From assembly GCA_021774335.1 (NCBI GenBank), contig JAJFJD010000031.1:1-64000 (forward strand): DNA of 64,000 bases, written 5' to 3'. Position 1 is the stretch's first letter, and every line of letters begins with the position of its first letter. The notes beneath the pieces were generated by a model. The model was not told where the DNA came from. It did no database searches and was given only the letters and a program-made list of their open reading frames with translations. Shown here piece after piece: positions 37,370-45,398 of the stretch. A program made the position numbers and the translations under genes. The stretch is from Alphaproteobacteria bacterium (lineage in GTDB: Bacteria; Pseudomonadota; Alphaproteobacteria; UBA8366).

Positions 37370-38638
37370 ATGACCGCCGGGAGCAGACGGCCCTCAACGC
37401 CCTTTTTGATCGCCGCCGTCTGCTCCGCGCAGACGCTTGCACAGGTCGGCGCGTTCACCTTCGCCGCATTGCTGCCGACATTTTTCCGAGAATGGAATCT
37501 GACGCATACCGACGCCGGGTGGCTCTCCGGGGTGATCTTTGGCGCTTATGCGATGGCCGTGATATTGATCTTGCCCATCACAGATCGGGTCGATCCGAAG
37601 CGTGTCTATCTTTGCGCTGTCACGCTGACGACCGCGTCGCATCTCGGAATGGCTCTGATGGCCAATGAGTTCTGGAGCGGGCTGCTGTTCCGGACGTTGG
37701 CGGGAATCGGCTGGGCCGGGACATACATGGTCGGCCTGAAGGTCCTGGCGGATCTCATCGAAGGGCCGGCGCAATCGCGCGCCGTCGCGTTTCACGCGGC
37801 CAGCATCGGTGCGGGCGGATCACTGTCTTTTGTCATCGCGGGTGGGGCGGCTACCTGGTTCGACTGGCACGGTGCCTTCCTGATTTCCGCGGCGGGCAGC
37901 TTTTGCGCGCTGCTGATCATGGCTTTGCTCGTGCCGTCGCGCCCGCCGGCGCCCATGGCCGAGGAAGTCCGCGTGATGGATTTCGCTCCGGTTCTCCGCA
38001 ACAAGTCGACGATGGCCTACGCCATCGGCTACTGCGTGCACACCTGGGAGATGTTCACCGTGCGCTCCTGGGTGGTGACCTTCCTGGTCTTCACCGCGGC
38101 GCAAGGCGACGGTCCGCCGAATTTCCTGGTGCCGACCGTTGTCGCGATGCTGATGGAGCTGTTCGGGACAGCCAGCAGCGTGATCGGCAACGAGATGGCA
38201 ATCCGGCTCGGCCGTAAGCGCTGGATCATGATTGTCATGACGATGTCGATGTCCGTGGCGCTGGTCGTCGGGTTCAGCGCGGGGCTGGGGTATGGCGTCG
38301 CGGCGGGTATCTGTTTGTTCTACAACATCGTGATTTACGCGGACTCGTCGTCATTAACGGCCGGCAGCGTCGGCAGTGCGGTGCCGGGCAAGCGGGGCGC
38401 GACCCTCGCGGTGCATGCGGTCATGGGCTACAGCGGCGGTTTCATCGGCCCGCTGGTGCTCGGCGTCCTGTTGGATCTGTTGGGCGGGGAAACGGTGATG
38501 AACTGGGGCTTCGCCTTCGGCCATATCGCCATCATTATGATGATCGGACCGCTGGCGATCGCCATCCTGAAGCCGCGAGCGTTGGCCGGGGATCGGGATG
38601 CGCCACCGCCGCAGGTGGATCACGAAGCCAAATCCTGA
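37370..38638 (+). CDS. MFS transporter
   Basis: A 422-residue permease with about twelve hydrophobic segments and the major facilitator layout (two six-helix halves, a hydrophilic loop near residue 200). Segments such as WLSGVIFGAYAMAVILILPI (helix 2) and GWAGTYMVGLKVLAD (helix 4) fit the cyanate/nitrate-like branch of MFS permeases. The substrate is unknown. It begins 14 bases after gatB, so it may ride on the gatCAB transcript, and converges on the GNAT gene with a three-base gap. Confidence 0.87.
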   Translation: MTAGSRRPSTPFLIAAVCSAQTLAQVGAFTFAALLPTFFREWNLTHTDAGWLSGVIFGAYAMAVILILPITDRVDPKRVYLCAVTLTTASHLGMALMANEFWSGLLFRTLAGIGWAGTYMVGLKVLADLIEGPAQSRAVAFHAASIGAGGSLSFVIAGGAATWFDWHGAFLISAAGSFCALLIMALLVPSRPPAPMAEEVRVMDFAPVLRNKSTMAYAIGYCVHTWEMFTVRSWVVTFLVFTAAQGDGPPNFLVPTVVAMLMELFGTASSVIGNEMAIRLGRKRWIMIVMTMSMSVALVVGFSAGLGYGVAAGICLFYNIVIYADSSSLTAGSVGSAVPGKRGATLAVHAVMGYSGGFIGPLVLGVLLDLLGGETVMNWGFAFGHIAIIMMIGPLAIAILKPRALAGDRDAPPPQVDHEAKS

Positions 38639-38641
38639 CAT

Positions 38642-39193
38642 CTACGTCGTGGTGAAGGTGGATTGCGATATCCGATACAACACGTGCAACGCCAGTGGAT
38701 GATCCGCGGCGAGCGCCGGGTGCAGAAAACTGCCATCGGTATCCTGCGTCATGCCGATTCGCGACATCACGGCGCGGGAGCGTTGATTCGCCTCCGCGGT
38801 GAAGGACACGACCTCTTCCAGGCCAAGCGTGCCGAAAGCATAGTCGAGCCATGCCACTGCTGCTTCGCTGGCATACCCCTTGCCCCAGCAGGCCATTGGC
38901 AGGCGCCAACCGACCTCGACAGCGGGGGCGAAGGGCGCGTCGAAGGCAACCTGGGTGAGGCCGACAAAGCCTGCGAAACGGCCTGACGTCTTTTCCTCGA
39001 TCGGTTGGAAATGAAATCCGACCTGCGCGACTCTTTCTTGGGCCCGCTCGACACTTACGCCGCTTTCTTCAAGCGTCAGCACCGACGGAAAATACTCCAT
39101 CACCCGGGCGTCGGCGTTCATGGCGGCGAAGGGCGCGATATCCCGCTCTTCCCAGCCGCGCAGGATCAGCCGCTCGGTCTCGAGACGGATCAT
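38642..39193 (-). CDS. GNAT family N-acetyltransferase (RimJ/RimL type)
   Basis: A 183-residue acyltransferase. The start MIRLETERLILRGWEERDIA is typical of the RimJ/RimL branch; the acetyl-CoA-binding loop is GWRLPMACWGKGYASEAAVA near 95-114, and TAEANQRSRAVMSRIGM near 138-154 is the second conserved part. Such enzymes acetylate protein N-termini or small amines. It lies 28 bases downstream of the class II aldolase gene and may be the last gene of the selenoprotein operon. Confidence 0.85.
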   Translation of the reverse strand: MIRLETERLILRGWEERDIAPFAAMNADARVMEYFPSVLTLEESGVSVERAQERVAQVGFHFQPIEEKTSGRFAGFVGLTQVAFDAPFAPAVEVGWRLPMACWGKGYASEAAVAWLDYAFGTLGLEEVVSFTAEANQRSRAVMSRIGMTQDTDGSFLHPALAADHPLALHVLYRISQSTFTTT

Positions 39194-39221
39194 TGGTCGG
39201 CACCCGGTTGTGGCGGTCGGG

Positions 39222-39998
39222 CTACTCCTTGAACCCGGGGTCCAGACGCTCCGCGAGCCGCATCACCGCGGGCCAGTCCTTATTGCCGGCTGCGTGCTCC
39301 AAATTCTCGATCTGGTCGCGGGCGAACAGGCAGACGTCGCGCGGTATGGTTTTGTAGTTGCCGTCGCCCGCAGACAACGCCGCGATCTGGCCCTGGCACG
39401 CCATATCCAGCATGTGATGCAGCGTAAAGGCTTCCTTCAGCGTGCGGCCGCAGATTAGCGCGCCGTGGTTGCGCAGGATCGCGACATGAGCCTTGCCGAG
39501 GTCCTTCATCAGCGGGGCTCGCATATCCATATCGAACTCGAACCCGCCGAAGTCGTGGTACACGATCCGCTCGAAGAAGCGCATGGCGTGCTGATTGATT
39601 GGCAGCAGGCCGTCCTTATGCGCCGACACGCCCATCACGGCGGGTGTGTGCGTGTGGAAAACGGCATCGATGTCGTCACGCGCCTTCAGGATACCGGCAT
39701 GGATGACGAGGCCGCCGCCGCGCAGCGGCTTATCGCGGCCATCTGCAGGTTCACCGTCGAACGTGAACTTGTTGAGGCTGGACGCGGTCACTTCCTCAAA
39801 AATAAAGTCCGCCGGCTTGATCAGCAGTTTGTCCGGCTCGCCGGGCACACGGAGCGACAGATGGTTGTATGTCAGGTCGGCGACCCCGTAATAGGCGAGA
39901 CCGCGATGCGCCGCGGCCAAGTCGACCCGGGCCTGCCATTCCGCTTCGCTGACCTGGTCGCGGACTGACGACGAAGACTTCAGTTGCGTGACACTCAT
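39222..39998 (-). CDS. Class II aldolase/adducin family protein
   Basis: A 258-residue zinc-dependent aldolase-fold protein. The substrate loop LTYNHLSLRVPG lies near 45, the zinc-binding His pair in AVFHTHTPAV near 114-120, and a third His in ILRNHGALICGRTLKEAF near 178-195. Family members cleave sugar phosphates or decarboxylate; adducin-type relatives in bacteria are often of unknown function. It starts 27 bases after the UGSC selenoprotein stop on the same strand, so it is probably cotranscribed with it. The ATG at 39998 follows GGAGAGGAAAG. Confidence 0.87.
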   Translation of the reverse strand: MSVTQLKSSSSVRDQVSEAEWQARVDLAAAHRGLAYYGVADLTYNHLSLRVPGEPDKLLIKPADFIFEEVTASSLNKFTFDGEPADGRDKPLRGGGLVIHAGILKARDDIDAVFHTHTPAVMGVSAHKDGLLPINQHAMRFFERIVYHDFGGFEFDMDMRAPLMKDLGKAHVAILRNHGALICGRTLKEAFTLHHMLDMACQGQIAALSAGDGNYKTIPRDVCLFARDQIENLEHAAGNKDWPAVMRLAERLDPGFKE

Positions 39999-40025
39999 GC
40001 TTTCCTCTCCTTGGCTCGGCCCGCC

Positions 40026-40553
40026 TTATGCGTCGGCGGTAATTTTATCGAGGATCGGGGCGATCGCCTTCTCGGCGATGTCCTTCAATTCCTCGGCGGT
40101 CCGATTTTGAATCGGGTGCGGTACATAGACGATGCCCGGCATGAAGCCGATAGCGGTGCCTTGCTTGTTCGCCGCATCTTCGAATTCTGTGGTGGCGATC
40201 ATCGCGCCGGGAATGCCACGTCCGTCCAGGTCCTTCATGTCATGCAAACTGCACGACGTGCAGGAGCCTCAATCGGCCAACGCTTCGACCACGAGGTCGC
40301 ATTCGGTTGCCAGGCTCTGCAGCACCTCAACGGGGGCGGGCTTAGCGTTGGTCGGTTTGGCGTAGCGTTTCACCGTGTGGCCGCGTTCCGTCAGAATCGC
40401 ATCGACGGAATCGAGGAATTCATCGCTGCGGGTCTTGCCGATATCCAACAGGCCGATGGTCAGGCCGTCCAGGGATTCCGGGGGCCGGACGCGTTCCCGC
40501 TGGACCGGGGCAGCTTCCCCGGTCGGGTCGCGCATCGTGAAAGCGTTGCTCAT
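40026..40553 (-). CDS. UGSC family selenoprotein with in-frame UGA (Sec95)
   Basis: A 175-residue protein, read through one in-frame TGA at 40271-40269. The two open parts are in the same frame and join as ...EALAD-U-GSCTSCSLHD..., giving U95-x-x-C98-x-x-C101. This is the UGSC motif of a known selenoprotein family related to the Sec subunit of glycine reductase (UxxCxxC). A hairpin fitting a bacterial SECIS begins 12 bases after the UGA. The N-terminal half (TIGLLDIGKTRSDEFLDSV) looks like an alpha/beta fold; PGIVYVPHPIQNRTAEEL follows the redox motif. The ATG at 40553 overlaps the TGA of the thioredoxin-fold gene (ATGA). An annotation program that treats UGA as stop would split this gene. 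Function is unknown; a thiol/selenol oxidoreductase is inferred. Confidence 0.85.
40239..40257 (-). promoter_or_regulatory. Bacterial SECIS-like hairpin
   Basis: Starting 12 bases after the UGA, the mRNA reads GUCGUGC-AGUUU-GCAUGAC: a 7-bp stem (one G-U pair) with a 5-base loop that has G in second place, lying 19-23 bases from the UGA. Spacing, loop size and the early loop G agree with the bacterial SECIS model, and the apical UGCAG...GCA resembles that of E. coli fdhF. A competing hairpin CUGCAC-GUC-GUGCAG lies five bases from the UGA, closer than usual. Confidence 0.7.
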
Positions 40554-41992
40554 GTTTTGATCTCCATGGTTACGGGGCGGACGTCGTCGTGGAAACGTCC
40601 GGCGATCCATCCGCTGATAATAGCCGAAAAAAGCCCTGCGTCGCCTCCCGCGCGCACAACCAGCAATCCGTGGTCTTCCCAGAACTTTGGCACCATCTCG
40701 TCGGCGCGGCTCGGGTCGATGCCTTCGGCAAGACCATGCGCGCCTTTGACTAGGTCTTTGCCCGGCCGTGTGGTGGCCGCGTGCAGACCTTCCAGGACGC
40801 GGCGGCGGTCCCAGCCGGCATCGCGGAAGATGGCGTAATGTTCGGGCGTCAGCACCAGAATGGCGTTTGGACCCTGCACGACTTTGCTGTGGCCGACCAC
40901 ATTGAGCGAGGTCGCAAAGGACCGGCAGAGCTCTTCCGGCGTGCGCGAGCCATGATCCATGAACGGCTGGACGCCGTCGCCATGGAAAAGCGTGACGGTC
41001 GATGCGTCCGGCTCGAACCCGCGCCAGACCGACAGCGGTTCCCACTCCGGATCGGATTCGTCCTCGGCGAAACAGAAGGACAGTTTGCCAGGATTGCCCA
41101 GTGCCGAGCGGTCGATCTCGCCGGGCAAGCCGCCGCCCACGTTGCGGATGATCAACTGTAGCGTCCGGCCGATGGTCAGGTTGGCGCGGTTGCCCTGACC
41201 CAGGGCGTTGAGGCCCGAATTCATGCCGATCCGTGTCGTGATCGGGCCGTTGACGATGACCACCGGACCGGAGAAATAGGTGGTGCAGAGTAGGCCGTGC
41301 ATCGAGAAATCCGGATGCAGGGCCGTTTCGACGGCGGCCAGCACGACCGGCATGTATTCCGGCTTGCAGCCGGCCATGACCGCGTTGATCGCGACTTTCT
41401 CCACCGTGCATTCGATCAGGTTCGGCGGAATCAGGCCGACGACTTCCTGCGGGTCCCGGTCCGTGCCCGACAGCATGCGGATGATCCGTTCATCGGTCGG
41501 CGGGATGACCGGAAGTCCGTCGCTCCAGCCGCGCTCGAAACACACTTCCATCGGGTCTTCCAGCGGCGAGACCTCGACCAGGCGGGCGGCCAGCATGTCG
41601 CCATACTTGGCCTGCAGTTTTTCCGGCATGCCGGGATCGGTGCTCTTGGACCCGCAGCCCGGTTGTTGCTCCGGCAGGTCGGCACCGAGTGCTTCCAGGC
41701 CGGTCAATTCCTGCCATTCGCCACGATGCCAGCCGATGCGCCGTTCGACCTCCGCGCCGTCGCGCAGGCGGATGAGTGTCGGAACGATCTCGATGCTGTG
41801 GCGGAAGGAAGTTTCCAGCGCTGTGTCGTCGATGACGCCGTCGATCCCGGCCGGAAAACTCGGGTCGTCCTGCGTGTACACGGCGCAAGCTTCGCCGCCG
41901 CCCGCGATCTGCTGCAGCACGGGTTCGATCAACGTACATGTCGGACAATCGCGTTTTACGATGACGATCAGGCCATCGGTTGGTGCAGTCAT
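40550..41992 (-). CDS. Thioredoxin-fold protein fused to a large domain of unknown function
   Basis: A 480-residue protein. Residues 1-100 form a thioredoxin fold with an active-site CPTC (Cys16, Cys19) and a cis-Pro segment EIVPTLIRL near 70. Residues about 150-480 form a domain I do not recognise, rich in Gly and Pro, with FERGWSDGLPVIPPTDERI near 168, GPVVIVNGPITTRIGMNSG near 255 and FHGDGVQPFMDHGSRTPEE near 335. The ATG at 41992 is chosen because the frame upstream runs into the aldo/keto reductase gene. Its stop overlaps the start of the UGSC selenoprotein. It may supply electrons to, or form a complex with, that protein; this is an inference from context. Confidence 0.75.
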   Translation of the reverse strand: MTAPTDGLIVIVKRDCPTCTLIEPVLQQIAGGGEACAVYTQDDPSFPAGIDGVIDDTALETSFRHSIEIVPTLIRLRDGAEVERRIGWHRGEWQELTGLEALGADLPEQQPGCGSKSTDPGMPEKLQAKYGDMLAARLVEVSPLEDPMEVCFERGWSDGLPVIPPTDERIIRMLSGTDRDPQEVVGLIPPNLIECTVEKVAINAVMAGCKPEYMPVVLAAVETALHPDFSMHGLLCTTYFSGPVVIVNGPITTRIGMNSGLNALGQGNRANLTIGRTLQLIIRNVGGGLPGEIDRSALGNPGKLSFCFAEDESDPEWEPLSVWRGFEPDASTVTLFHGDGVQPFMDHGSRTPEELCRSFATSLNVVGHSKVVQGPNAILVLTPEHYAIFRDAGWDRRRVLEGLHAATTRPGKDLVKGAHGLAEGIDPSRADEMVPKFWEDHGLLVVRAGGDAGLFSAIISGWIAGRFHDDVRPVTMEIKT

Positions 41993-42042
41993 GTGGGCTC
42001 GGTCTCCGGGGATTTGTGTTGTTATCAGCTGAATTGGCGGAA

Positions 42043-42996
42043 TCAGTCGCCGGTCATCACCTGGATCATCTTGGCGCGGGTCGCGGCATCGGGCAAGCGG
42101 CCGTGGCCGGCGCCCAGGTTGTCGACGGCGTATTTCACCTTTCCGGTGCCGGGGATCACGCAGGTCACGGCGGGATTGGACAGGATGTATTTGAGGAAGA
42201 ACTGCCCCCAACTCGCGATGCCGAACTCCGCCGCCCATTCGGGCAGGGTTTCGCCCCGCACAGCACGGAACGCACCGCCGCCCTCATAGGGCCGGTTGAC
42301 GATGACCGCGACGCCTTTGTCCGCCGCCAGCGGCAGGAGGCGTTCCTCGGCATCACGTACCCGGATCGAGTAGGCCATTTGTACGAAATCGATCGGTTCC
42401 GACCGCATCACCTCCATGAGGTCGTTCAGCGCGGCGTCCGTATAGTGGGTGATGCCGATATAGCGGAAGCGCTTCTGCTCCTTCCAGGCCCGCAGAGTCT
42501 TCAGATGGGTCCGCCAATCGACGAGGTTATGGATCTGCATCAGGTCGATCGTGTCGGTCTTGAACCGTGTCATCGACTGTTCCATTTGCCCGACGCCCTG
42601 ATCGCGGCCCCAGGTCCAGACCTTGGTAGCGAGGAAGGCCTTGTCGCGTGCGCCCATCTTGGCCAACAGGTCGCCGACAACGCCTTCGGATCGCCCATAC
42701 ATCGGCGAGGAGTCGATGAGTTTGCCGCCGGCCTCGAACAGCAGCCGAAGGACGTCTTCGCGCTCGGCCCGGGCGGTCGGATTGTCGCCGATATCGAAGG
42801 TTTGCCAGGTTCCGAACCCGACAATGGGTAGTGGTTCACCGCTGCTGGGGATCGGGCGCGTGTCGAGCTTGGGCAGGCTGGCCATGGCATTGCTCCCGGC
42901 GCCGACCAAGGTGGACCCGGCGGCCGCTGCCGACAGCTTGAGAAAGGTCTTTCGGGTGATGGGCCGCAAGGGGGCGTTGGTCGGGCGATCTGTCAT
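42043..42996 (-). CDS. Aldo/keto reductase with Tat-like leader
   Basis: A 317-residue NADPH-dependent reductase fold. The N-terminus reads ITRKTFLKLSAAAAG (about 13-27), resembling a twin-arginine signal with RK in place of RR, followed by a hydrophobic stretch and ASLPK. The AKR catalytic tetrad is present: Asp and Tyr in LIDSSPMYGRSEG near 90-102, Lys in FLATKVW near 119, and His in DLMQIHNL near 150. It may be exported, although AKRs that use NADPH are normally cytoplasmic. The ATG at 42996 avoids an overlap with the DMT permease gene, 41 bases upstream. Confidence 0.88.
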   Translation of the reverse strand: MTDRPTNAPLRPITRKTFLKLSAAAAGSTLVGAGSNAMASLPKLDTRPIPSSGEPLPIVGFGTWQTFDIGDNPTARAEREDVLRLLFEAGGKLIDSSPMYGRSEGVVGDLLAKMGARDKAFLATKVWTWGRDQGVGQMEQSMTRFKTDTIDLMQIHNLVDWRTHLKTLRAWKEQKRFRYIGITHYTDAALNDLMEVMRSEPIDFVQMAYSIRVRDAEERLLPLAADKGVAVIVNRPYEGGGAFRAVRGETLPEWAAEFGIASWGQFFLKYILSNPAVTCVIPGTGKVKYAVDNLGAGHGRLPDAATRAKMIQVMTGD

Positions 42997-43037
42997 ATTC
43001 GGACTGTAGCAAACCAGCTCCGGTCCGGGCAGGGGGA

Positions 43038-43937
43038 TCAGCCCCGCAGCGTGCCGATGTGAACGAATTTGAAAATCCGGCCGTCCACCGCTGCCAACCC
43101 GGCGAAAATCAGGGACATGCCGAGCATCGCGCTCCATGTCAGTGTTTCGTCGAGAATGAGGATACCGAGGGTCAGGGCGCTAACCGGCACCAAGAAGGTA
43201 ACCAGCAGGACATTGGTCGCTCCGGCCACCCGCAAAATTCTGAAATAGAGGATATAGGCCAGGCCTGTGCTGAAGACCGCCATGAAGATGATGGCGGCGA
43301 GCGTCTTCATACTCGGCAGGGCGGTGACCGGTGGATCGACCATCAAGGTTACGGGGAACAGCAATACCGTGCTTGCGATCAGCATGCCTGCAGCCGCAAC
43401 GGGGCTGGATAAATGTTTGAGGCGTTTTCCATGAATACCGGCGAACGCATAGGACAAAGCCCCAACGAGGACCGCGCCTTGCGCAAGCCCGTCGACCCCG
43501 AGACCGCTGAGCGTGGCCGGTCCGATCAAGGCGACAACGCCGGCCAGACCGATCAGGACGCCGAGCAGTTTCGCCGGTGTCATGCGTTCGTCGCGCGTCA
43601 GGACATGCGCCAGCAGGACGGTGAAGAAGGGGGTGGTCGCGTTCAGGATCGACGCGAGGCCGCTATCGATGTGGCCTTGCCCCCAGGAGATAACGGTGAA
43701 CGGGATTGCATTATTGAGCAGGCCCATACCCGCAAGCAGTTTCCAATCGGACAACCGGGTCGGGAGCCGGTCACCCGCGATATGGACGAGGATGACCATA
43801 ACGATGGCGGCAATTCCGACCCGCGCCAGCACCACGGTTAGCGGCGGTAACTCCGCGACCGCAACAGCGACGCAGAAGAAAGAGCCGCCCCAGAGGATCG
43901 AGAGGAGGCCGAGTTGGAGCCAAACAATTGGACGCAT
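43038..43937 (-). CDS. EamA/DMT family transporter
   Basis: A 299-residue membrane protein with about ten hydrophobic segments in two EamA repeats (SILWGGSFFCVAVAVAELPP at 14-33 and GALSYAFAGIHGKRLKHL in the middle). Such permeases export amino acids, metabolites or drugs. It is probably the first gene of a minus-strand run that includes the aldo/keto reductase, the thioredoxin-fold protein and the selenoprotein; gaps are 41 and 50 bases. The substrate is unknown. Confidence 0.88.
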   Translation of the reverse strand: MRPIVWLQLGLLSILWGGSFFCVAVAVAELPPLTVVLARVGIAAIVMVILVHIAGDRLPTRLSDWKLLAGMGLLNNAIPFTVISWGQGHIDSGLASILNATTPFFTVLLAHVLTRDERMTPAKLLGVLIGLAGVVALIGPATLSGLGVDGLAQGAVLVGALSYAFAGIHGKRLKHLSSPVAAAGMLIASTVLLFPVTLMVDPPVTALPSMKTLAAIIFMAVFSTGLAYILYFRILRVAGATNVLLVTFLVPVSALTLGILILDETLTWSAMLGMSLIFAGLAAVDGRIFKFVHIGTLRG

Positions 43938-44250
43938 GCGGGCGGTGTTTCCTGATGGTGGGGCGGCGAATAGGGCCCATATTGCGCATGGCTGAGACGC
44001 CGTCGTCGACCCGATTCTTGCTCTCGGCCGGGGAAAGAGCTAGGTGGCTGAATTGAGCGGTTTTCGGCGGGGCCGCGGCAGGGTATTGTACGCGGCACGG
44101 TTCAAGGCCCAAGGCCTCGTTCCGTGAAAAAAAGACGATGTGACAAGACGATACGCTCCGGGATGAAGACGTGGTGTTGTTCGCGCGAGAGGCGACGCAC
44201 CCACGTGCGCCGGCTCATGGCCTTGTGCAACAGATTAGGTTGAGTTGGTT
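43938..44250. other. Intergenic spacer (313 bp), nothing recognised
   Basis: This spacer separates the divergent DMT permease and glycosyltransferase genes and should hold promoters for both. It contains a run of seven A's near 44127-44133, but I see no clear -35/-10 pair, RNA gene, terminator or small gene. Confidence 0.6.
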
Positions 44251-45396
44251 ATGGACGACAGCATCTCCCAAGCGCCGTATTCGGTGAGCCGGCCCACTGG
44301 TGTGCCGGAAATATCCATTGTCATTCCCACGTTTAACGAAAAGGAAAATGTCCAGGAACTCGTCCGGTTGGTCGCGTCGGCGATGGCGGGCGTCCATTGG
44401 GAATTGATATTCGTAGACGACAACTCCCCGGACGGCACCGCGCGCGTGGTCCGTGATCTGGCCGCAACCGATGGCCGGGTCCGATGCATCCAACGCCTCG
44501 GTCGCCGCGGCCTGTCTTCCGCTTGTATCGAGGGCATGCTGTCGAGTTCCGCCAAGTATCTGGCGGTCATGGATGGCGACCTGCAGCATGACGAGGCGCT
44601 GCTGCCGAAGATGTTCGACACCCTTCAATCCGGCGATGTCGATGTCGTCGTCGCGTCGCGCTATGCGAACGGCGGTGGAACCGGCGACTGGGACGAGCGC
44701 CGCGCGCAATTGAGCCGTGCTTCGACGGGATTGGCGAAGAGAGTTCTGCATGTCGAGTTGAGCGATCCGATGAGCGGATTCTTCGCGATCGAGCGCGAGA
44801 CTTTTCTCCGTCTTGCGCCAGAGTTATCGGGCGTGGGTTTCAAAATATTGCTGGATCTCTTTGCGTCGGCGGACCCGCCGTTGCGGTTTCGCGAGATTCC
44901 GTATGAATTCAGGTCGCGCCGGGCTGGGGAGACCAAGGTTGACGGCATGGTGGCGTTGGATTTCGCGACCATGCTGCTGCAGAAGCGGATCGGCCGCGTT
45001 GTGCCGCCAAAGTTCGTGTATTTTTGCCTGATCGGCGGTGGTGGCCTTGTCGTTCACATGTTGGTCCTTTGGGTCCTGTTTGATATGGCGGGCGTTGCCT
45101 TTGCCGCCAGTCAGGCGATCGCGACCGGCGTTGCGATGGTGGGCAACTTTACGCTCAACAACCTGATTACCTATCGTGAAAGCAAGCTATCCGGGTTGGC
45201 GTGGTTCCGCGGGTTGTTCCTGTTCTGTCTGGCCTGCAGCGTTGGTGCCATAGCGAATGTGGGCGTCGCCTCATATTTGTTCAGCGAGGGCACGCGTTGG
45301 GTTCTCTCCGCTTTGGCGGGCGTGTTGGTCAGCACGGTCTGGAACTACGCCGCGACTGCCTTCTACGTTTGGCGTGTTCCTAACACCGCACGCTGA
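44251..45396 (+). CDS. GT2 glycosyltransferase fused to a GtrA membrane domain
   Basis: A 381-residue protein. Residues 20-240 form a DPM1-like family 2 glycosyltransferase, with ISIVIPTFNEKENVQELVR near 20 and the nucleotide and metal-binding LIFVDDNSPDGTARVV near 52 and AVMDGDLQHDEALLPKMF near 108. Residues 250-378 form a GtrA domain with four hydrophobic segments (FVYFCLIGGGGLVVHMLVLW and following). The enzyme is expected to load a sugar from a nucleotide sugar onto polyprenyl phosphate at the inner membrane, and the GtrA part may help flip it. A TTG six bases upstream is in frame but the ATG is favoured. Confidence 0.9.
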   Translation: MDDSISQAPYSVSRPTGVPEISIVIPTFNEKENVQELVRLVASAMAGVHWELIFVDDNSPDGTARVVRDLAATDGRVRCIQRLGRRGLSSACIEGMLSSSAKYLAVMDGDLQHDEALLPKMFDTLQSGDVDVVVASRYANGGGTGDWDERRAQLSRASTGLAKRVLHVELSDPMSGFFAIERETFLRLAPELSGVGFKILLDLFASADPPLRFREIPYEFRSRRAGETKVDGMVALDFATMLLQKRIGRVVPPKFVYFCLIGGGGLVVHMLVLWVLFDMAGVAFAASQAIATGVAMVGNFTLNNLITYRESKLSGLAWFRGLFLFCLACSVGAIANVGVASYLFSEGTRWVLSALAGVLVSTVWNYAATAFYVWRVPNTAR

Positions 45397-45398
45397 GG

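Noticed and set aside
40247..40553. The selenoprotein region read as a truncated gene or a nonsense pseudogene
   Set aside because: The frame is the same on both sides of the UGA, there is no other damage, the motif matches UGSC selenoproteins and a SECIS-like hairpin follows.
41993..42238. Upstream extension of the thioredoxin-fold protein
   Set aside because: It overlaps the conserved end of the aldo/keto reductase gene and is Arg/Pro-rich shadow sequence; the thioredoxin fold starts at 41992.
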